Part shown: positions 59,854 to 64,000 of the stretch, piece by piece
Layout of the letters: each line of letters begins with the position of its first letter
Position numbering within the stretch: the first letter of the stretch is position 1
Assembly (NCBI GenBank): GCA_022393335.1
Contig: JAJEKB010020897.1
Coordinates: 706,742-770,741, forward strand
Source of the DNA: Macrotrachela quadricornifera
Taxonomy: Eukaryota; Rotifera; Eurotatoria; Philodinida; Philodinidae
Direction: 5' to 3'
DNA length: 64,000 bases
Position numbers and translations under genes: made by a program
Notes under the pieces: model-generated
Database searches by the model: none
Told to the model about the DNA's origin: nothing
The model's input: the letters and a program-made list of their open reading frames with translations, nothing else

Positions 59854-60915
59854 GGCTACCATTTAAATGCTCAGTAATGTTAAATAAAAGCTAAGTAAAA
59901 AAATTCAAATTTTGCTCAGTAATTTATTGGAAATAATTCTAAGTTAAGAAAATATTTTTGCTCCGTTTTTTATTTAAATTTTAAGTAAACACCTTTGATT
60001 TTCTCAGCAAAATATTATAAATCTCTAGGTAAATATACAGATTTTGCTAAGTAAAGAAACATGAATTGATAAGTAATTTAATTATACAATTATTGTATTA
60101 ATAAAGCTTTTGTCTTTTACCCATTGAAATTTACGTCGATTTTTTTCTCTTGAACATCTTTCTGGTTAACTTCCAGTTCGTTGTCGGATTTTGACGAGCT
60201 TTCATATTGTTTTGTCGCGACAAAGTTCTCTATTGTTATCCAAATCGAATAAATTTTCAATGGCATGTATATTACCAATAGATATTCACAGGATATATAG
60301 GAAAATACCTGAAGTGCTAGATTTAACATAAGAAACTCAAGGAATGGGAAAAACCAAGCTAAAACTATAGGGGAATATACCAGGGAGAACGAAAGAAAAA
60401 AATAGGTGGAATTTACATATGTAACAGTGCCTCGCCAATAGAGATCATCGGGTCCAACTTTTTTGGACCCGGACCCGAATCCGATTTCAAGAAACTTCCG
60501 AGCACAAATTCCTTTCATAGCACATGCAAAAAATTTTGTTAGTATAAAATTTTAGTACCCCGACCCGGTTGGATCCGGGTCCTACTCGATGATCTCTACA
60601 CGCCCACATTGACAGACGGAAAATGTATACTTCACATCACCAGAATAAAAATATCCATCTTATACTTGATAATCTTACTTTAGCTTAATCATTAATTACT
60701 TGGTAGTAATAATTTTTGCTCATCAAAATTGTTTTATAACTATGATTTCAATTTATTAACTTAGCAAAAAAATATTTTACTTCTATATTAATTATTTTAC
60801 TGAGAAAAATTAAATTGACTGGGCATTCAATAATTTCACTTAGCATTCAAATTATTTACTGAGCAAAAGTCAACTGAGCACTTAAGCAACTTTACTGAGC
60901 AAATAAATTGTTGCC
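59854..60915. mobile_element. 1.06 kb TIR element with 9 bp target duplication (MULE-like)
   Basis: Flanked by exact direct repeats TATATTTAA (59845-59853, 60916-60924). The ends are GGCTACCATTTAAATGCTCAG and, from the other strand, GGCAACAATTTATTTGCTCAG. Both arms then carry several TGCTCAGTAA units. A 9 bp duplication is typical of Mutator-like elements. In the middle, about 60437-60598 is a smaller inverted structure (TAGAGATCATCGGGTCC against GGGTCCTACTCGATGATCTCTA), probably a nested MITE. The 133-codon minus-strand frame at 60117-60518 spans the join and looks non-coding. Confidence 0.75.
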
Positions 60916-61105
60916 TATATTTAATATGATCAACATTTAATAAAGATTTTGTTTTTTTGTGAGTTATTATTAAAAATTGTATGATGAAAGAAGAAAGAAG
61001 AAAGAAGAATGTTTCTTTTGGCAATAAAGTTCATCATTTTTTGATTTCAAAAGTTCTTAATTATTTTAAAACAGAATCTTTTGTTTCCCTATATTTTGTG
61101 CTTAA

Positions 61106-61567
61106 GGGGACCCCCTTTCCCTTTCCGAGAACGGTTCATCAAAAAATTTTGAAACTTTTATGGCTGATACATTAAGGCTAAAAATAACCCCTCTTCTCAG
61201 CCATAGTACGTCCTATAGGGTTTGAAAATTTTTCAATAGATGCTAGACACTCTTTAGGGTATCTACTCTTTTTTGGTTTCTTTTTATCTCGTACTGTTTC
61301 AATAAAAAAACCCAAATATCAAGACCACCCTAAAAATCGCATGTTTTTGCTTAAAAACTCGTTTCCTAGAAGATCGAGAAAAAGTAAAAAATCATTCTAT
61401 GCTCCTACGACAATGGATTTATCTTTCCGGCTTTATTTTTGCTTTAAAGATATATTCGAACTGTCAAAATGTGACCAATGGATAGAGAGTACTTTCTAGT
61501 GTACACAGAGTGGAAAAACTAAAAAATGAAATAATTGAAATTTTCGGGACTTGAAAGGAAGGTTCTT
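61106..61567. mobile_element. TTAA-flanked insertion in the 3' flank of copy 4
   Basis: The 3' flanks of copies 2 and 3 read CTTAAACATTCAA without interruption. In copy 4 the same place reads CTTAA, then 462 bp, then TTAAACATC. The TTAA at 61102-61105 and 61568-61571 is therefore a target duplication proven by two empty paralogous sites. The ends are GGGGACCCCCTTTCC and, on the other strand, AAGAACCTTCCTTTC: similar only by transitions, so the terminal repeats are decayed or imperfect. piggyBac-type by target site; no coding capacity. Confidence 0.75.
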
Positions 61568-61571
61568 TTAA

Positions 61572-63687
61572 ACATCTAATAATTGACATATACTGTCATT
61601 TAAACTTACTGCTAGATATTTTTCTTCTCGTATATTTCAAACTATAGACAGAAAAAAAAATTCATTTTGTACATGCTCATAGTATGAAAAACGAAAAAAG
61701 AGAAAACATTCACATTATATGAGTAAAGATTATAATGTAGTTGTTTGTATGATTGATTATTTTGATAAATTTGATATTTTATTTGATTTCAAATTTCTTT
61801 TGTTGGTTATGTTACATGGTAAAAATGACTTTTTTCGGAACATCGAAATTCGGTCGCTCAGAATTTATTTGTTTTTGAAAGTGAAAACTGCAACTTTAAA
61901 GAATTGATCTTATGGAAATTGTAGAGCTTGTCACACTGTATCCTATGGTATATCATTGAATGTCTTTTCTTCACTTGTTTTTTTTTGATGAAGAAAAGTG
62001 AATGAGTTTTATGCGATTGGAATTTTTGTATGCGTGTAAATCATCTTAACTACCTATATTAGGATGAAATCTAAATCATTAATTGTTTTTTCTTCTATAG
62101 AGTTGTTTATTGTGTTTAGTCTATCTATTATTAATCAAAGGAATTCGGTGGGTTAACGAAAAAATGTGGAAACACACGAAATTTACGATGAAAAACAAGA
62201 TGGTGCAAAAGTCGAGATTCCTCTGCAAAACCGAGAATTTTGATTACCGAGAAATCGAGATATCAAAAAATGAAATAATCATTTTCTTCGATCAGTAAGA
62301 ATCAAGCGAATTTATCGAAAAAAATGTTTAAAATTAACTGATTTTAGGTTTTACTGTTTGTTAGCGTAGCGAAAATAGTTGCATTTCAGTCAATTAGCTT
62401 GTCCGAAATTCACAACAAACGAAGAAGTATAGAAATGCTGTGCTTCGCACTGCATTAAATAATCGCACATAGAAAAAGAATTTTTAATTATTATTACGAT
62501 ATTTCTTTGTTAAAATCGCACCATTTAGACAAACCAATTTCATTCATTCAACATATATTATTATGAAATGAATCATTTCTTTTGATTGAGATATTTATTT
62601 AGTTAATAATTCATTAAACAAGTGTTTCCAAGACAATGCATATGTCAGTATTTTGAAAATTTTATTTTCTTTCATCATTGAATCTATTTTTAAATATCAT
62701 AATGTAATCGGATTGTACTAAACTTTTTCATTAATGATTTTTATATTTTTTCTTAATTCCTTTCCATTATTAATTAATAGAAATATCTACCTAAGTTTAT
62801 TAGTTGTAATTTTGTCCTCATGAAAATATTCAAGAATGATTTTCTATTATTAGAATACATTTTTTCTCGAACCATATAAATACGATGGGCCAGAATTTTG
62901 AGCTTAAAGTACTTAATTAGTAATAAAATACAGGAAAATGAACTCGAATAAAATATGATAATGAGAAAAAAAAGTAAAATATCATTTTGTCTCTTATGTA
63001 TATACAAATAAACGAGTCTCTCTTAGCCTTTGTATAATCGCCGTATTCTCCAACGATTTGAATTATTTTTAACTCATTTACACGAGTTAGAAATATATAA
63101 TGGAATATAAAATAATAAGAAGCTATTGTATCCAATTACATCATCACCATTCTTTTGTAAACATACAATGTGTCAGTCGATAACTTATTTTTTCTATTTT
63201 GTTCATTCATTATTTTCATCATATACGCTCGTCTATATAATTATATATACAAGTATGTAGAAAAAAAACTGAATTCTCTTACTGTTATTTCTTTACTTTA
63301 ACGTTAATAAATATTTTCCATAGAAATATAATTTTCTTGTCATTATATGTTCTGTATATTATTTCTCTTATTTATTCATAATAAAAATAAAAATTTTACT
63401 GGTAGTTCTATAGTTATTTTGTGATTATAACTAATAAATATAAGCAAGATACAGAAAAAATAAAGTAGAAATAGATTTTTTTTTCTTTTATAGATAAAGA
63501 AAAACTTAATTAAGTTGTAAAATATGCATGTTATAATGGTTAATGTCATAGATGCGTGATTTTGTTCTGCATAGAAGAAAAAAAAACAGACTTAATCATT
63601 CATCTTTTATACATAAGAAAAAAACCTGTTTTTTGTTATTTATTCGTTTAATAGACAAACTTTTATTTCTTATTAAATTAATGTAGA
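61572..63687. other. 3' flank of copy 4 and 5' flank of copy 5
   Basis: 61572-61700 continues the shared receptor 3' flank (ACTATAGACAGAAAAAAA block). 61700-62510 has no homology noticed and no convincing gene. From about 62520 it is the duplicate of the copy 4 upstream region described above. Confidence 0.6.
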
Positions 63688-63852
63688 ATGTTGACAACCG
63701 ATAACTCGTCAATGATGATTAAAAGTGAAAAATTGAAAAAACTTCTTCAAAAATGTCGAATATGTGATGCTCCTGCTAAATATTCATATTTTGGTGTTAT
63801 ATCTTGTGAATCATGTAAAATGTTTTTTAAACGACATGCTAACGCTGAACAA
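63688..63852 (+). CDS. Nuclear hormone receptor, copy 5 (first exon, rest beyond window)
   Basis: Exon 1 only, 55 codons from ATG to the GTAAAT donor at 63853. It starts MLTTDNSSMMIKSEKLKKLL and contains the first zinc finger CRICDAPAKYSYFGVISCESCKMFFKR. It is closest to copy 4, from which it differs by a 9 bp deletion (the codons LLY after TTDN) and a few substitutions, and it keeps the ATG that copy 4 has lost. The intron that follows also resembles copy 4. The second finger and ligand-binding exon should lie just past the window. Confidence 0.88.
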
Positions 63853-64000
63853 GTAAATAAAGTGTTTTTTCTTATTTTTACATTAATTCTTTGAGGACAG
63901 AATTGTTCTTTTTTTAACTGCAAAACTATTTTCAACCTTTTATGAATAAGTAGCTATGACCAATTTTGACCTTACTTAAGCATCTCATCAGAAGGCATTA

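Noticed and set aside
60117..60518. 133-codon minus-strand frame
   Set aside because: Lies inside the MULE-like element and spans the edge of a nested inverted repeat; no family features.

Overview
The window looks like nuclear DNA of a metazoan, most likely a bdelloid rotifer. It is strongly AT-rich. Many introns are only about 48-60 bp with GT..AG ends, and codons are A/T-ending. The gene content also fits: an expanded nuclear-receptor family, an R-S-E ADP-ribosyltransferase, an NHL-repeat membrane protein with a Thr-rich stalk, and enzyme genes of a type better known from fungi, plants and bacteria. The species assignment is inference from content; no rRNA or mitochondrial marker is present.

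Layout. 1.7-3.2 kb: first copy of a three-exon nuclear receptor. 3.95-4.46 kb: a GC-rich hAT-type MITE. 5.1-6.1 kb (minus): a membrane-anchored, Thr-stalked protein ending in a Hedgehog-type Hint (Hog) domain. 6.4-12.35 kb: an ADP-ribosyltransferase whose first intron (GC-AG, 4.9 kb) is filled with repeats. 13.8-15.7 kb: a patatin/Tgl-type lipase. 19.0-22.2 kb: a five-exon type II membrane protein with a Thr-rich stalk and an NHL beta-propeller. 23.8-25.4 kb: a CPA2-type cation/H+ antiporter. 27.6-32.9 kb: a seven-exon membrane protein with a Thr-rich stalk and a jelly-roll-like C-terminus; its last intron holds a decayed mariner. 33.4-35.2 kb (minus): a two-exon hypothetical protein. 37.9-39.6 kb (minus): a family III CoA-transferase. 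40-47.7 kb: almost only mobile-element remains (foldbacks, a MULE transposase relic, TTAA-flanked elements). 48-64 kb: four more nuclear-receptor copies in tandem, the last cut by the window end.

Two themes connect the genes. First, three unrelated ectodomains (Hint, NHL propeller, jelly-roll) sit on the same plan: basic or Cys-rich cytoplasmic tail, one membrane helix, Thr-rich stalk, domain. Second, the receptor array shows recent duplication. The paralogues act as natural empty-site controls that prove several insertions: a TA-flanked 97 bp MITE in copy 1 and a TTAA-flanked element after copy 4. A TIR element with a 9 bp target duplication also lies after copy 4.

Exon joins were worked out by hand from splice sites and reading phase; all products and family names rest on motif recognition, not on database searches. 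Two assembly gaps are present (29449-29458 and 50357-50756).
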